Both the position numbers and the translations under genes were made by a program. Positions 44,610 to 54,963 of a DNA stretch of 64,000 nucleotides are shown piece by piece; the stretch's first letter is position 1, and each line of letters starts with the position of its first letter. This DNA is from Mycolicibacterium brisbanense. Lineage in GTDB: Bacteria > Actinomycetota > Actinomycetes > Mycobacteriales > Mycobacteriaceae. Location: the NCBI RefSeq assembly GCF_001570425.1, contig NZ_BCSX01000004.1, positions 84,393 through 148,392 on the forward strand, read 5' to 3'. Under the pieces are notes generated by a model. That model saw only the letters and a list, made by a program, of their open reading frames with translations, had not been told where the DNA came from and made no database searches.

Positions 44610-46532
44610 GTGACTGATACGGACCTCTTCACGGCTGATAACAGCAATGACACTGGAGAGCTGTCGAACGCCGTGACGGCAGCGGCTCCAGTGGAGACAC
44701 CGGCTGCTGCGCCCTCCGCGCCCACGTCCGACGCCCGCGCCGCAAACCCGCGGCCTGCCTCGCTGTCGACGATGGTGCTGCCCGAGCTGCGCGCGCTGGC
44801 CAAGGAAATCGGTGTCGAAGGCGCGTCGGGTCTGCGCAAGAGCGAGTTGATCGCCGCGATCCGTGCCCACCGGGGCGAGACCAACGGCCGCGGCGCCGAA
44901 GTCAAGTCCGACACCGAGGCTCCGGCCGAGGCGCCGGCGCGTCCGCGTCGCGAACGCCGTGGCTCGTCCCGCCAGGCGGGAGCCCCGGCTGCCGACGCCG
45001 AGCCGGCCAAGCAGGCCGAAGACGCCAAGCCGGCCGAGGCGGAAGCCAAGCCCGCCGAGCAGGAAAAGCCTGCTCAGCAGGACCAGCCCGCCAAACAGGA
45101 CAAGCAGGACCGGCCGGCCAGGCAGGACCGGCAAGACAAGCACGAGAAGCAGGACGCGTCGGACAAAGCGGACACCAAGTCGGCCGACGAGCGCTCTGAC
45201 CAGCAGGGCGACCAGCAGAACCGCGGCGGCAACAACGCCGGGGGAAATGCCGGGGACGACGACGGTGACGGTCGTCAGGGCCGGCGCGGTCGGCGCTTCC
45301 GGGACCGTCGTCGGCGCGGTGAGCGCGGCGGCGAAGGCGAAAGCGGCGGACGCAACGAGACCGAGCTGCGAGAAGACGACGTCGTGCAGCCCGTCGCGGG
45401 CATCCTCGACGTGCTCGACAACTACGCGTTCGTCCGGACTTCGGGTTACCTGGCCGGTCCCAACGACGTGTACGTGTCGATGAACATGGTGCGCAAGAAC
45501 GGTCTGCGTCGCGGTGACGCGGTGACCGGCGCGGTCCGCGTGCCCCGCGAAGGCGAGGGCGGCGGCCAGAACCCGCGGCAGAAGTTCAATCCGCTGGTGC
45601 GCCTGGACAGCGTCAACGGTGGCCCGGTCGAGAACGCGAAGAACCGGCCCGATTTCACCAAGCTGACGCCGCTGTACCCGAACCAGCGGCTGCGCCTGGA
45701 GACCACGCCCGAGCGTCTGACCACGCGCGTCATCGACCTGATCATGCCGATCGGCAAGGGTCAGCGCGCGCTGATCGTGTCGCCGCCCAAGGCCGGTAAG
45801 ACCACGATCATGCAGGACATCGCCAACGCGATCACCAAGAACAACCCGGAGTGCCATCTCATGGTGGTGCTCGTCGACGAACGGCCTGAAGAGGTCACCG
45901 ACATGCAGCGATCGGTGAAGGGTGAGGTCATCGCCTCCACCTTCGACCGGCCGCCGTCAGATCACACCCAGGCCGCCGAGCTGGCCATCGAGCGGGCCAA
46001 GCGCCTGGTGGAGCAGGGCAAGGACGTCGTCGTGCTGCTCGACTCGATCACCCGGCTGGGCCGCGCGTACAACAACGCGTCGCCGGCTTCAGGCCGCATT
46101 CTCTCCGGTGGTGTGGATTCCACCGCGCTGTACCCGCCCAAGCGGTTCCTCGGCGCGGCACGCAACATCGAGCACGGCGGCTCGCTGACCATCATCGCCA
46201 CCGCGATGGTCGAGACCGGCTCCACCGGTGACACCGTGATCTTCGAGGAGTTCAAGGGCACCGGCAACGCCGAGCTCAAGCTGGACCGCAAGATCGCCGA
46301 GCGCCGGGTCTTCCCGGCCGTCGACGTCAACCCGTCCGGCACCCGCAAGGACGAGCTGCTGCTGTCGCCGGACGAGTTCGCGATCGTGCACAAGCTGCGC
46401 CGCGTGCTGTCGGGCCTCGACAGCCATCAGGCCATCGACCTGCTGATGAGCCAGCTGCGCAAGACCAAGAACAACTACGAGTTCCTGGTCCAGGTGTCCA
46501 AGACCGCGCCGGGCTCGATGGACGTCGACTAA
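44610..46532 (+). CDS. rho: Transcription termination factor Rho with low-complexity insertion
   Basis: 640-residue hexameric RNA helicase that ends transcription. The N-terminal Rho domain starts after a variable segment (L-P-E-L-R-A-L-A-K-E-I-G-V). Residues about 95-250 form a charged low-complexity insertion rich in Ala, Glu, Lys, Gln, Asp then Arg/Gly (K-Q-D-K-Q-D-R-P-A-R-Q-D-R; R-R-G-R-R-F-R-D-R-R-R-R), as in other high-GC actinobacteria. The ATPase core has Walker A P-P-K-A-G-K397-T and the Q/R-loop region. GTG start with AGGAAAT Shine-Dalgarno; the earlier ATG at 44547 is less likely. Confidence 0.97.
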   Translation: MTDTDLFTADNSNDTGELSNAVTAAAPVETPAAAPSAPTSDARAANPRPASLSTMVLPELRALAKEIGVEGASGLRKSELIAAIRAHRGETNGRGAEVKSDTEAPAEAPARPRRERRGSSRQAGAPAADAEPAKQAEDAKPAEAEAKPAEQEKPAQQDQPAKQDKQDRPARQDRQDKHEKQDASDKADTKSADERSDQQGDQQNRGGNNAGGNAGDDDGDGRQGRRGRRFRDRRRRGERGGEGESGGRNETELREDDVVQPVAGILDVLDNYAFVRTSGYLAGPNDVYVSMNMVRKNGLRRGDAVTGAVRVPREGEGGGQNPRQKFNPLVRLDSVNGGPVENAKNRPDFTKLTPLYPNQRLRLETTPERLTTRVIDLIMPIGKGQRALIVSPPKAGKTTIMQDIANAITKNNPECHLMVVLVDERPEEVTDMQRSVKGEVIASTFDRPPSDHTQAAELAIERAKRLVEQGKDVVVLLDSITRLGRAYNNASPASGRILSGGVDSTALYPPKRFLGAARNIEHGGSLTIIATAMVETGSTGDTVIFEEFKGTGNAELKLDRKIAERRVFPAVDVNPSGTRKDELLLSPDEFAIVHKLRRVLSGLDSHQAIDLLMSQLRKTKNNYEFLVQVSKTAPGSMDVD

Positions 46533-46544
46533 TCCACCCGCCGT

Positions 46545-46589
46545 ACGCAACACTGCCCCGCACGCCCAGCGTGTCGGGGCAGTGTGCGT
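46545..46589. terminator. Bidirectional hairpin between rho and the TetR gene
   Basis: Long inverted repeat acgcaacactgccccg / cggggcagtgtgcgt with one bulge and a loop that itself pairs (acgc/gcgt). It lies 12 nt after the rho stop and 10 nt after the TetR stop on the other strand. Confidence 0.75.
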
Positions 46590-46598
46590 TGTGCAGGG

Positions 46599-47204
46599 CT
46601 AGAGCGCCGGGTCGGCCTTGAGGCCGGGCATCACGTAGCGGCGCACGTGCAGCAGTACGGCGTCGTAGTCACTGGCGTCGAGTTGCTCGCCCGGCATGGT
46701 CGCCAGCGAAAGCAATACGCGCGCAACCCATTCCGAAGCCTCGGCAATGTCGGCGTCGGGGTGGATCTCACCGGCTTCGCGTGCGGTGACCAGGTACGGC
46801 GACCAGAACGCCGCGAGATCCGGCACGAGGCCCTGCACACCTGCGCCCGCACACGCGGCGAACTCGTCGGGTTCCTCCATCCGCAGCTTCATCAACAACG
46901 CGCCCGGATCGTCGTAGGCGGTGCGGCCATGCCGGACCCCTGCGGCGATCTTCTCGTCGAGGCCGTTGTACTGCGCGAGCATGGCGTGCGCCTCAGACCA
47001 GTACGCCTCGTTGAGCCGCACGATCGCCGCGCCGAGCAGGGTGACCTTGTCGGGGAAGTGGCGGTACAGCCAGCCTCTTGACACTCCGGCGGCCTCTGCC
47101 ACCTCCGACACCGTGGTCGCCCGGATGCCCTTGGCGCGCAGACAGACTTCCGCCGCGTCGATCAGGCGATCACGCACGGTGCGGGGGGCGGTGGTGCTGG
47201 TCAA
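46599..47204 (-). CDS. TetR-family transcriptional regulator
   Basis: 201 residues. N-terminal helix-turn-helix: R-L-I-D-A-A-E-V-C-L-R-A-K-G-I, A-T-T-V-S-E-V-A-E-A-A-G-V-S-R-G-W-L-Y-R-H-F-P-D-K, the TetR pattern. The C-terminal ligand domain is helical and not recognised. It is divergent from an acyl-CoA ligase gene with a 7-4-7 inverted repeat between, so it likely controls that gene. Confidence 0.92.
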   Translation of the reverse strand: MTSTTAPRTVRDRLIDAAEVCLRAKGIRATTVSEVAEAAGVSRGWLYRHFPDKVTLLGAAIVRLNEAYWSEAHAMLAQYNGLDEKIAAGVRHGRTAYDDPGALLMKLRMEEPDEFAACAGAGVQGLVPDLAAFWSPYLVTAREAGEIHPDADIAEASEWVARVLLSLATMPGEQLDASDYDAVLLHVRRYVMPGLKADPAL

Positions 47205-47292
47205 CTGCTGCGGCTCCTGGTCGCGACGATTCTCGGTGGTAATGATTGTGCCAAGTACCTGACGCTACCGGCAGGCGCCACAGCCATGGTAG

Positions 47293-47310
47293 ACAGTTTC
47301 GAAAAACTGT
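47293..47310. promoter_or_regulatory. Probable TetR operator
   Basis: ACAGTTT-CGAA-AAACTGT, perfect arms, followed 4 nt later by TAGCCT (47315-47320), a -10 box 12 nt before the ligase ATG. The repeat would cover the -35 place of the ligase promoter. Confidence 0.55.
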
Positions 47311-47332
47311 TCACTAGCCTTGGGGGCGACGA

Positions 47333-48886
47333 ATGGCCGAAACGCTGCAGCAGCTGCTGGGCGAACGTGCAGATCAGGACACTGTCGCGATCAAATCCGG
47401 CGACCGCACCTGGACCTGGGCCGAACACGTCGCGCAGGCGCGCGCGCAGGCCGCGGCCTTGATCGCGGCCGCAGATCCCGCCCGGCCGCTCCACGTCGGC
47501 GTGCTCATGGGGAACACCCCCGACATGCTCACGGCACTGGCCGCCGCTGCGCTGGGTGGCTATGTGCTGTGCGGCATCAACACCACGCGCCGCGGCGAAG
47601 CACTCGCCCGCGACATCGCCAGGGTCGAGTGCCAGATCGTGCTCGTGGACCCGCAGCACCGCGCTCTGCTCGACGGGGTCGATCTGCCGGGCGTCACCGT
47701 CATCGATGTATCGCAGACCGCGTGGCCGGCACGCGAGCTGGTCCCGTATCGCCAGGTCGGGCCCGATGACACGTTCATGATGATCTTCACCTCGGGCACC
47801 AGCGGTGAGCCGAAGGCCGTCGAGGTGGCGCACTCCATCGTGCTGTTCTCCGCGGTAGCTCTGGTCCAGCGCTACGGGCTGACCTCGGCGGATACCTGCT
47901 ACCTGGCCATGCCGTTGTTCCACTCCAACGGGGTGTACGCGGGATGGGGAGTCGCGGTGGCCTCCGGTGCGGCGATGGCGCCCGCCGATTTCTCGGCATC
48001 GCGGTTCCTGCCGGACATCCGCAGGTACGACGCGACGTACATGAACTACGTCGGCAAGCCGCTGGCGTACATCCTGGCCACCGCCGAGCAGCCCGACGAC
48101 CACGACAATCCGCTGAAGGTGGCTTTCGGCAACGAGGCCGCCGACCGCGATATCGACGAGTTCAGCCGCCGGTTCGGCTGCAGCGTGTGGGACGGTTTCG
48201 GCTCCACCGAGCTCGCGATCATCATCACCCGCTCGGAAGGCTGCCCGGCGGGCAGTGTGGGGAAGGGCTTTCCCGGCGTCGCGATCTACGATCCGGAGAC
48301 ACTCACCGAATGCGAAGTCGCGCGCTTCGACGACACAGGTGCCCTGGTCAATGCCGACGCGGCCATCGGTGAGCTGGTCAACACCGGCGGCAGCGGGATG
48401 TTCCGCGGCTACCACAACGATCAGGACGCCACCGACGAACGGCTCCGGCACGGCATGTACTGGTCGGGCGATCTCGCCTATCGCGACGCCGACGGCTGGA
48501 TATATCTCGCGGGCCGCACTGCGGACTGGATGCGGGTCGACGGCGAGAACATCACGGCGGCGCCCATCGAACGGATCCTGTTGCGACAGCCGGTGATCAA
48601 CCGGGTGGCGGTCTATCCCGTACCGGACGAGTTTGTCGGGGACCAGGTGATGGCCGCGATCGTGCTGCGCGACGACCAGCAGCTGACACCGGAAGCGTTC
48701 GGCAGATTCCTCGCCGCGCAACCCGACTTGTCACCCAAATCCTGGCCACGTTTCGTGTGGCTCGCCGAGGATCTGCCGACCACCGCCACCAACAAGATCC
48801 TCAAACGCGAGCTGGTCGCGCGCGGGACCGACCCGGCAGGCCGCGTGCTGTGGCAACGCGACGGAACGGTGTACGTGCGCATTTGA
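47333..48886 (+). CDS. Acyl-CoA synthetase / AMP-dependent ligase (FadD type)
   Basis: 517 residues of the adenylate-forming superfamily. AMP motif T-S-G-T-S-G-E-P-K-A-V (about 152-162), D-G-F-G-S-T-E motif 2 in the middle, W-S-G-D-L-A-Y motif 3 and G-R-T-A-D-W-M-R-V-D-G-E-N hinge; the catalytic Lys is probably in N-K-I-L-K-R-E. Activates a carboxylic acid as acyl-AMP and then CoA thioester; acid unknown, likely fatty or sterol-derived given its FadD17-like length. Controlled by the divergent TetR gene. The pair interrupts the rho-rpmE adjacency seen in M. tuberculosis. Confidence 0.9.
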   Translation: MAETLQQLLGERADQDTVAIKSGDRTWTWAEHVAQARAQAAALIAAADPARPLHVGVLMGNTPDMLTALAAAALGGYVLCGINTTRRGEALARDIARVECQIVLVDPQHRALLDGVDLPGVTVIDVSQTAWPARELVPYRQVGPDDTFMMIFTSGTSGEPKAVEVAHSIVLFSAVALVQRYGLTSADTCYLAMPLFHSNGVYAGWGVAVASGAAMAPADFSASRFLPDIRRYDATYMNYVGKPLAYILATAEQPDDHDNPLKVAFGNEAADRDIDEFSRRFGCSVWDGFGSTELAIIITRSEGCPAGSVGKGFPGVAIYDPETLTECEVARFDDTGALVNADAAIGELVNTGGSGMFRGYHNDQDATDERLRHGMYWSGDLAYRDADGWIYLAGRTADWMRVDGENITAAPIERILLRQPVINRVAVYPVPDEFVGDQVMAAIVLRDDQQLTPEAFGRFLAAQPDLSPKSWPRFVWLAEDLPTTATNKILKRELVARGTDPAGRVLWQRDGTVYVRI

Positions 48887-49014
48887 TGCGTGGAATAGAG
48901 CCTGGCCAGCACGCGTTTAGGCTGCTGGCGGCCGAACTGGCATAATGGACCGTCGACCCTCGGTCCCGGTTCACGTCCACAGGGGCGACCCGGGCCAACG
49001 ACTGAAGAGGAACC

Positions 49015-49254
49015 ATGAAAACGGGCATTCACCCTGAGTATGTCGAGACCACCGTGCATTGCGGTTGTGGCAACACGTTCACTACGCGCAGCACGAAGAA
49101 CAGCGGACAGATCGTCGTCGAGGTCTGCTCGCAGTGCCATCCCTTCTACACCGGCAAGCAGAAGATCCTCGACAGCGGCGGCCGCGTGGCCCGCTTCGAG
49201 AAGCGCTATGGCAAGCGCAAGCCGGCCGGCGAGAAGGCCGCGGCCGACAAGTAG
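49015..49254 (+). CDS. rpmE: 50S ribosomal protein L31 (zinc-binding form)
   Basis: 79 residues. [10 protein letters not shown] is the L31 start. C16, C18, C38 and C41 form the zinc site, so this is the C+ form used in zinc-rich conditions; the zinc-free paralogue is not in the window. GAGGAAC Shine-Dalgarno upstream of ATG. The 128-nt gap after the ligase contains CATAAT (about 48940) as a possible -10 but no clear -35. A hairpin follows before prfA. Confidence 0.97.
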   Translation: MKTGIHPEYVETTVHCGCGNTFTTRSTKNSGQIVVEVCSQCHPFYTGKQKILDSGGRVARFEKRYGKRKPAGEKAAADK

Positions 49255-49262
49255 CTTTGCCG

Positions 49263-49305
49263 ACGACGCCCGATCTGTCGCATTCGCGTCAGATCCGGGC
49301 GTCGT
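49263..49305 (+). terminator. Hairpin between rpmE and prfA
   Basis: acgacgcccgatctg / cagatccgggcgtcgt with one bulge and a 12-nt loop, followed by tctcgttt. It is likely a terminator or attenuator that lowers reading into prfA. Confidence 0.65.
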
Positions 49306-49339
49306 TCTCGTTTGAGCAGGAAGTCAGGAGGAGGTTGAC

Positions 49340-50413
49340 GTGACCGAAACAGCACCCGCTATCGAGGCGATCCTCGCCGAGCACGCCGACCTCGAACTTC
49401 AGCTCGCCGATCCCAACCTGCACGCCGACGCGTCGGCTGCCCGCAAGGTCGGACGCCGGTTCGCGCAGCTCTCACCGGTCGTGGCCACGTATCGGAAGCT
49501 GGAAGCTGCCCGCGGTGATCTCGAAGCCGCGCGCGAACTTGCCGCCGACGACTCGAGTTTCGCCGCAGAGGTCGACGAATTGACGGCGCGCGTCGCCGAA
49601 CTCGACACCCAGCTGACCGATCTGCTGGCCCCGCGGGACCCGCACGACGCCGACGACATAGTGCTCGAGGTCAAGTCGGGCGAGGGTGGCGAGGAGTCGG
49701 CACTGTTCGCTGCCGACCTGGCCCGCATGTACATCCGCTACGCCGAACGGCACGGCTGGACCGTGACGATGCTCGGTGAAACCAGCTCCGACCTGGGCGG
49801 ATACAAGGACGCGACGCTGTCCATCCGCAGCAAGGGCGATTCGGCCGACGGCGTGTGGGCCCGGCTGAAGTTCGAAGGCGGCGTGCACCGCGTGCAGCGT
49901 GTCCCGGTCACCGAGTCGCAGGGCCGTGTGCATACGTCCGCCGCAGGTGTGCTCGTGTACCCGGAGCCCGAAGAGGTCGAGCAGGTCCAGATCGACGAAT
50001 CGGATCTGCGCATCGACGTGTACCGCTCGTCGGGCAAGGGCGGCCAGGGCGTCAACACCACCGACTCCGCGGTCCGCATCACGCATCTGCCGACCGGCAT
50101 CGTGGTGACCTGCCAGAACGAGCGTTCCCAGCTGCAGAACAAGGCCCGCGCCATGCAGGTGCTGGCCGCGCGGCTGCAGGCGCTGGCCGAGGAACAGGCC
50201 GACGCCGACGCCTCGGCGGACCGCGCCAGCCAGATCCGCACGGTGGACCGCAGCGAGCGCATCCGCACCTACAACTTTCCCGAGAACCGCATCGCCGATC
50301 ACCGGATCAACTTCAAGGCGCACAACCTGGATCAGGTGCTCGACGGGGAGCTGGACCCACTGTTCGACGCGCTGGCCGCCGCTGACAAGCAGTCGAGGCT
50401 GCAGCAGGCATGA
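49340..50413 (+). CDS. prfA: Peptide chain release factor 1
   Basis: 357 residues; reads UAA and UAG. G234-G-Q236 catalytic motif in K-G-G-Q-G-V-N, and the P-x-T codon-recognition motif as V-P-V-T-E-S-Q. Strong AGGAGG Shine-Dalgarno before GTG 49340. The stop overlaps prmC by ATGA; PrmC methylates the GGQ Gln, so the pair is functionally coupled. Confidence 0.97.
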   Translation: MTETAPAIEAILAEHADLELQLADPNLHADASAARKVGRRFAQLSPVVATYRKLEAARGDLEAARELAADDSSFAAEVDELTARVAELDTQLTDLLAPRDPHDADDIVLEVKSGEGGEESALFAADLARMYIRYAERHGWTVTMLGETSSDLGGYKDATLSIRSKGDSADGVWARLKFEGGVHRVQRVPVTESQGRVHTSAAGVLVYPEPEEVEQVQIDESDLRIDVYRSSGKGGQGVNTTDSAVRITHLPTGIVVTCQNERSQLQNKARAMQVLAARLQALAEEQADADASADRASQIRTVDRSERIRTYNFPENRIADHRINFKAHNLDQVLDGELDPLFDALAAADKQSRLQQA

Positions 50414-51279
50414 CCCGGCCCGGCGGGGAAGGCGCGACCGATCTACGGCGAGCCATCCAAACGGCCGCCGACAGCTTGGCCGCGGCGGGCATCGACTCGG
50501 CGCGCACCGATGCTGAACTGCTGGCCGCCCACGTCGCAGGCACCGACCGGGGCCGCTTGATGCTCATCGACGATCCTGGCGAGACCTTCCAAGAGGCGTT
50601 CGACGAGTTGATCGCAGCACGCTCGCGGCGGGTACCGCTGCAGCATCTGGTGGGTACCGCCGCATTCGGTCCACTGCTGCTGGCCGTCGGTCCGGGTGTG
50701 TTCATACCCCGGCCCGAGACCGAATCGCTCCTGGAATGGGCTCTGGCGCAAGCACTTCCACAAGATCCCGTGATCGTGGATCTGTGCACCGGGTCCGGCG
50801 CACTGGCGCTCGCGCTGGCGGCGCACCGCCCCGACGCGCGGGTGATCGCCATCGACGACTCGGCGGCCGCCCTGCAATACACCCGGCGCAACGCGGCCGG
50901 CACGCAGGTCGAGGTGCTCGCGGCCGACGTCACGACGCCGGGATTGTTGCCGGAACTCGACGGCAAGGTCGATCTGCTGGTCGCCAACCCGCCGTACATC
51001 CCGGCGGGCGCCGAATTGGATCCCGAGGTGGCCGAGCATGATCCGGCGCATGCGTTGTTCGGCGGCGCCGACGGCATGGAGGTGATCGGCCCCATCGTCG
51101 GGCTTGCCGCCCGGTGGTTACGCGACGGCGCCGGCTGCGCCGTCGAGCATGACGACACCACCTCGGAGCAGACCGTCGCGATGTTCACCGACAACGGCAG
51201 CTTCGCGTCCGTCGTGCCGCACCGCGACCTGGCCGGACGACCCCGCTTTGTCACAGCCATCCGAATTGCGAGAAGCTGA
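50410..51279 (+). CDS. prmC: Release factor glutamine methyltransferase
   Basis: 289-residue SAM-dependent methyltransferase (HemK). N-terminal helical domain, then [11 protein letters not shown] for SAM binding and the amide-methyltransferase motif N193-P-P-Y196. F-I-P-R-P-E-T-E is the conserved linker. It modifies the Gln of the GGQ motif in release factors. Overlaps prfA. Confidence 0.96.
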   Translation: MTRPGGEGATDLRRAIQTAADSLAAAGIDSARTDAELLAAHVAGTDRGRLMLIDDPGETFQEAFDELIAARSRRVPLQHLVGTAAFGPLLLAVGPGVFIPRPETESLLEWALAQALPQDPVIVDLCTGSGALALALAAHRPDARVIAIDDSAAALQYTRRNAAGTQVEVLAADVTTPGLLPELDGKVDLLVANPPYIPAGAELDPEVAEHDPAHALFGGADGMEVIGPIVGLAARWLRDGAGCAVEHDDTTSEQTVAMFTDNGSFASVVPHRDLAGRPRFVTAIRIARS

Positions 51280-51294
51280 ATTCATGGAGCCGAG

Positions 51295-51957
51295 ATGACA
51301 ACCTTCGACTGCAGTGACTCCGATCAGCGCGCGACGGGCATCGCCTCGGCGATCAGCGCGCTCAAGGGCGGTCGGCTCGTGGTGATGCCGACCGACACCG
51401 TCTACGGCATCGGCGCGGACGCTTTCGACCGTGACGCGGTCGGCAGTCTGCTCGCGGCGAAGGGCCGTGGCCGCGATATGCCGGTCGGCGTTCTCGTCGG
51501 GTCCTGGACGACAATCGATGGCCTGGTCTTCTCGGTGCCCGACGCCGCGCGGGAGTTGATCCGGGCGTTCTGGCCGGGCGCGCTGAGCTTGGTGGTCCGC
51601 CAGGCGCCCTCGCTGCAATGGGACCTCGGCGACGTCAACGGCAGCGTGATGCTGCGGATGCCGCTTCACCCCGTGGCCATCGAACTGCTCCGTGAGGTCG
51701 GGCCGATGGCGGTGTCGAGCGCCAACATCTCCGGCCGGCCTGCCGCGGTCACCGCCGCCGCCGCACGCGAGCAACTCGGAGATCTGGTCGAGGTCTATCT
51801 GGATGGGGGCCCGGCCGAACGGCAGGCCGCATCCACCATCGTCGATCTGACCGGTGAGCAGCCGCGCATCCTGCGCGCGGGCCCGATCAGTGCCGACGAC
51901 ATCGCCAGGGTTCTCGGCGTGGAAGCCGCGGCGCTGGCCCCGACACTCACGGAGTGA
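51295..51957 (+). CDS. Sua5/YciO/YrdC-family threonylcarbamoyl-AMP synthase
   Basis: 220 residues of the TsaC/Sua5 fold, making threonylcarbamoyl-AMP for the t6A37 tRNA modification. G-G-R-L-V-V-M-P-T-D-T-V-Y-G-I-G at the N-terminus is the family motif, with K-G-R-G-R-D-M-P for ATP/phosphate, and S-S-A-N-I-S-G later. Corresponds to Rv1301 by sequence type and position. In the prfA-prmC operon, 15 nt after prmC. Confidence 0.93.
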   Translation: MTTFDCSDSDQRATGIASAISALKGGRLVVMPTDTVYGIGADAFDRDAVGSLLAAKGRGRDMPVGVLVGSWTTIDGLVFSVPDAARELIRAFWPGALSLVVRQAPSLQWDLGDVNGSVMLRMPLHPVAIELLREVGPMAVSSANISGRPAAVTAAAAREQLGDLVEVYLDGGPAERQAASTIVDLTGEQPRILRAGPISADDIARVLGVEAAALAPTLTE

Positions 51958-51964
51958 TCTCAGC

Positions 51965-53197
51965 TTGCTGACGTACGGTGCACCGGTGATCACGGCCGGC
52001 AGTCACACCGATGCCGGAATCCTCGCGTTGTCCGATCAAGGGGCCGGCGTGCCGCTGCGCGAACTGGCGCTCGTCGGCCTGACTGCCGCGATCATCACGT
52101 ACTTCGCCACCGGCTGGGTCCGGGTCGTGGCAATCCGGCTCGGCGCCGTCGCCTATCCGCGCGAACGCGACGTGCACGTACAGCCGACGCCCCGAATGGG
52201 CGGGCTGGCCATGTACGTCGGGGTGGCCTCGGCCGTGCTGTTGGCGTCCCAGCTCCCGGCGTTGAACCGTGGATTCGTCTATTCGACGGGTATGCCGGCC
52301 GTCGTGGTGGCCGGCGGTCTGATCATGGCGATCGGGCTGATCGACGACCGGTGGGGTCTGGACGCGCTGACCAAATTCGCCGGTCAGATCACCGCCGCCA
52401 GCGTGCTGGTCACGATGGGCGTGGCCTGGAGCGTGCTCTACATCCCGATCGGGGGAGTGGGCACCATCGTGCTCGATCAGGTGTCGTCGATCCTGCTCAC
52501 ACTGGCGTTGACGGTCTCGATCGTCAACGCGATGAACTTCGTCGACGGGCTCGACGGTCTCGCGGCCGGGCTCGGGTTGATCACCGCGCTCGCCATCTGC
52601 GTTTTCTCGGTCGGCCTGCTGCGTGACCACGGCGGCGACGTGCTGTTCTACCCGCCTGCGGTGATTTCGGTGGTGCTCGCGGGCGCCTGCCTGGGCTTTC
52701 TGCCGCACAACTTTCACCGCGCCAAGATCTTCATGGGGGACTCCGGGTCCATGTTGATCGGTCTCATGCTCGGCGCCGCCTCGACCACCGCGGCCGGCCC
52801 GATCTCCCAGAACGCCTACGGTGCCCGCGACGTGTTCGCCCTGATGTCGCCGTTCCTGTTGGTCATCGCCGTCATGTCTGTGCCCGCCCTGGACATGTTG
52901 CTGGCCATCGTGCGCCGCACCCGCGCCGGGCGCAGCCCGTTCAGCCCCGACAAGATGCATCTGCATCACCGGTTATTGCAGATCGGGCACTCGCACCGCC
53001 GGGTGGTGCTACTCATCTACTTGTGGGTGGGGATCGTCGCCTTCGGAGCGGCCAGCACGATTTTCGTCGACCCGCGCTACACCGGCGTGGTGATGGCGGC
53101 GGCCATTCTGGTCGCGATCGTGGTGACCCTGATACCGCTCTTGCGCCGCGGTCCCGATGGGCGGGAACCGCAGCTCGACGATCATTACGACGAATAG
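51965..53197 (+). CDS. wecA: Decaprenyl-phosphate GlcNAc-1-phosphate transferase WecA
   Basis: 410-residue polytopic membrane enzyme that starts the arabinogalactan linkage unit by attaching GlcNAc-1-P to decaprenyl phosphate. Family motifs: D-V-H-V-Q-P-T-P-R-M-G-G (52-residue region), G-L-I-D-D-R-W-G-L-D, N-A-M-N-F-V-D-G-L-D-G-L and K-M-H-L-H-H-R-L-L. Sequence close to Rv1302. The start is uncertain: TTG 51965 (GGAG 9 nt upstream) or GTG 51986. The gene is 7 nt after the sua5-like gene. Confidence 0.95.
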   Translation: MLTYGAPVITAGSHTDAGILALSDQGAGVPLRELALVGLTAAIITYFATGWVRVVAIRLGAVAYPRERDVHVQPTPRMGGLAMYVGVASAVLLASQLPALNRGFVYSTGMPAVVVAGGLIMAIGLIDDRWGLDALTKFAGQITAASVLVTMGVAWSVLYIPIGGVGTIVLDQVSSILLTLALTVSIVNAMNFVDGLDGLAAGLGLITALAICVFSVGLLRDHGGDVLFYPPAVISVVLAGACLGFLPHNFHRAKIFMGDSGSMLIGLMLGAASTTAAGPISQNAYGARDVFALMSPFLLVIAVMSVPALDMLLAIVRRTRAGRSPFSPDKMHLHHRLLQIGHSHRRVVLLIYLWVGIVAFGAASTIFVDPRYTGVVMAAAILVAIVVTLIPLLRRGPDGREPQLDDHYDE

Positions 53198-53421
53198 TAG
53201 TAGGCCTTCTACCATGTGGTACGGTGCTGGCAGAACCCGAAAAACCTCACGGGTTGCCGGCCCGGCCCATCGGTTCCGAAAAGCCGATCGGCGCCGAATA
53301 ACGACCGACAAAGGGAGCTACCCCTTGGGTGATTCCAGCGCGCCCGTCGCCCTTCGATACGCTCGTCGGGCACATTCAGGACTTTGTCAGGTAAAAGCTG
53401 TACAGGGATTGGGGTGAAGCA
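53198..53421. other. Intergenic region ahead of the ATP synthase operon
   Basis: 224 nt. TACCATGTGGTA (53210-53221) is a palindrome that contains a possible -10 (TACCAT); no -35 at a good distance. Nothing else recognisable. The operon promoter must lie here or further upstream. Confidence 0.35.
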
Positions 53422-53877
53422 GTGACGACACCAGCGCAAGATGCGCCGTTGGTGTTCCCGTCGGTGGCATTTCGGCCACTGCGGCTCCTGATCGTCTGTG
53501 TGGCACTGACCGGCGTTGCCGTCGCGGCCGCTGCGTTCACCGGACACGTTTTCTTCGGCTTGTTCTTCGGCGTCGGCCTCGGCCTTGGCCTGATCAATGC
53601 GTTGCTGGTGCGGCACGCGGTTGAGTCGATCACCGCGGAGGAGCACCCCCTCAAGAAGAAGATGGCGGTCAACTCCGCCACGCGGCTGCTGATCATCACC
53701 GCGATCGCGCTCGCGATCGCCTTCTTCTTCAAGAACTCGGGCGGCATCGCGGTGCTGTTCGGGTTGGCGATCTTCCAGGCACTGCTGGTGATGTCCACCA
53801 GCTTCCCGGTGCTCAAGAAGATCCGCACCGACGGCCTGGACGCCGTCGATACCTCTGGCACGGATTCGAAGGGTTGA
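53422..53877 (+). CDS. ATP synthase-associated protein (AtpI-like, Rv1303 type)
   Basis: 151 residues with about four hydrophobic segments: [37 protein letters not shown] and [14 protein letters not shown]. Position as first gene before atpB and its Gly-rich spans match the AtpI-like protein of the actinobacterial operon, thought to help c-ring assembly. GTG start with GGGG upstream. Confidence 0.87.
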   Translation: MTTPAQDAPLVFPSVAFRPLRLLIVCVALTGVAVAAAAFTGHVFFGLFFGVGLGLGLINALLVRHAVESITAEEHPLKKKMAVNSATRLLIITAIALAIAFFFKNSGGIAVLFGLAIFQALLVMSTSFPVLKKIRTDGLDAVDTSGTDSKG

Positions 53878-53888
53878 GCTGACATCAG

Positions 53889-54641
53889 ATGACCGAGACT
53901 GTTTCTGCCGCAGCGATCCACGTCGGCCACCACGAAGAAGTGCAATGGCTGGGGATGACGTTCAACATTGACACGATCACCGCAACCGCGGTCGCCGCCG
54001 TCATCGTCATCGCGCTGGCGTTCTTCCTGAAGGCCAAGGTCACCTCCACCGGTGTTCCCGGTGGCGTGCAGCTGTTCTTCGAGGCCATCACCATCCAGAT
54101 GCGTCAGCAGATCGAGAGCGCGATCGGCATGAAGATCGCTCCGTTCGTGCTGCCGCTCGCGGTCACGATCTTCGTGTTCATCCTGGTGTCCAACTGGCTG
54201 TCGGTGCTGCCTGTGCAGTTCGGCGGGGCCGACGGCGCGGCGTCCGAACTGCTGGCCCCGCCGGCCTCGGACATCAACTACGTGCTGGCGCTGGCCCTGT
54301 TCGTCTTCCTTTGCTACCACGCGGCGGGCATCTGGCGGCGCGGTCCGTTCGGACACCTGAAGAAGCTGGTCAAGGGCCACGTCGCGGTGCTGGCGCCGAT
54401 CAACATCGTCGAAGAGATCGCCAAGCCCGTCTCGCTGTCCCTCCGACTTTTCGGCAACATGTTCGCCGGCGGCATCCTGGTCGCGCTGATCGCCATGTTC
54501 CCCTGGTACATCCAGTGGGCGCCGAACGCCATCTGGAAGACCTTCGACCTGTTCGTCGGTCTGATCCAGGCCTTCATCTTCGCCCTGCTGACCATTCTGT
54601 ACTTCAGCCAGTCCATGGAACTGGACCACGACGAACACTGA
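53889..54641 (+). CDS. atpB: ATP synthase F0 subunit a
   Basis: 250-residue membrane subunit forming the proton half-channels next to the c-ring. The essential Arg is in [15 protein letters not shown], and F-A-L-L-T-I-L-Y-F is the conserved last span. Twelve nt after the AtpI-like gene. Confidence 0.97.
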   Translation: MTETVSAAAIHVGHHEEVQWLGMTFNIDTITATAVAAVIVIALAFFLKAKVTSTGVPGGVQLFFEAITIQMRQQIESAIGMKIAPFVLPLAVTIFVFILVSNWLSVLPVQFGGADGAASELLAPPASDINYVLALALFVFLCYHAAGIWRRGPFGHLKKLVKGHVAVLAPINIVEEIAKPVSLSLRLFGNMFAGGILVALIAMFPWYIQWAPNAIWKTFDLFVGLIQAFIFALLTILYFSQSMELDHDEH

Positions 54642-54699
54642 CCTGCCAGTACCACAACAGACCCTGGTGGCATCGCTGCCAGTTACCAAGGAGGAATAA

Positions 54700-54954
<255 letters not shown>

Positions 54955-54963
54955 TCCAACGTG

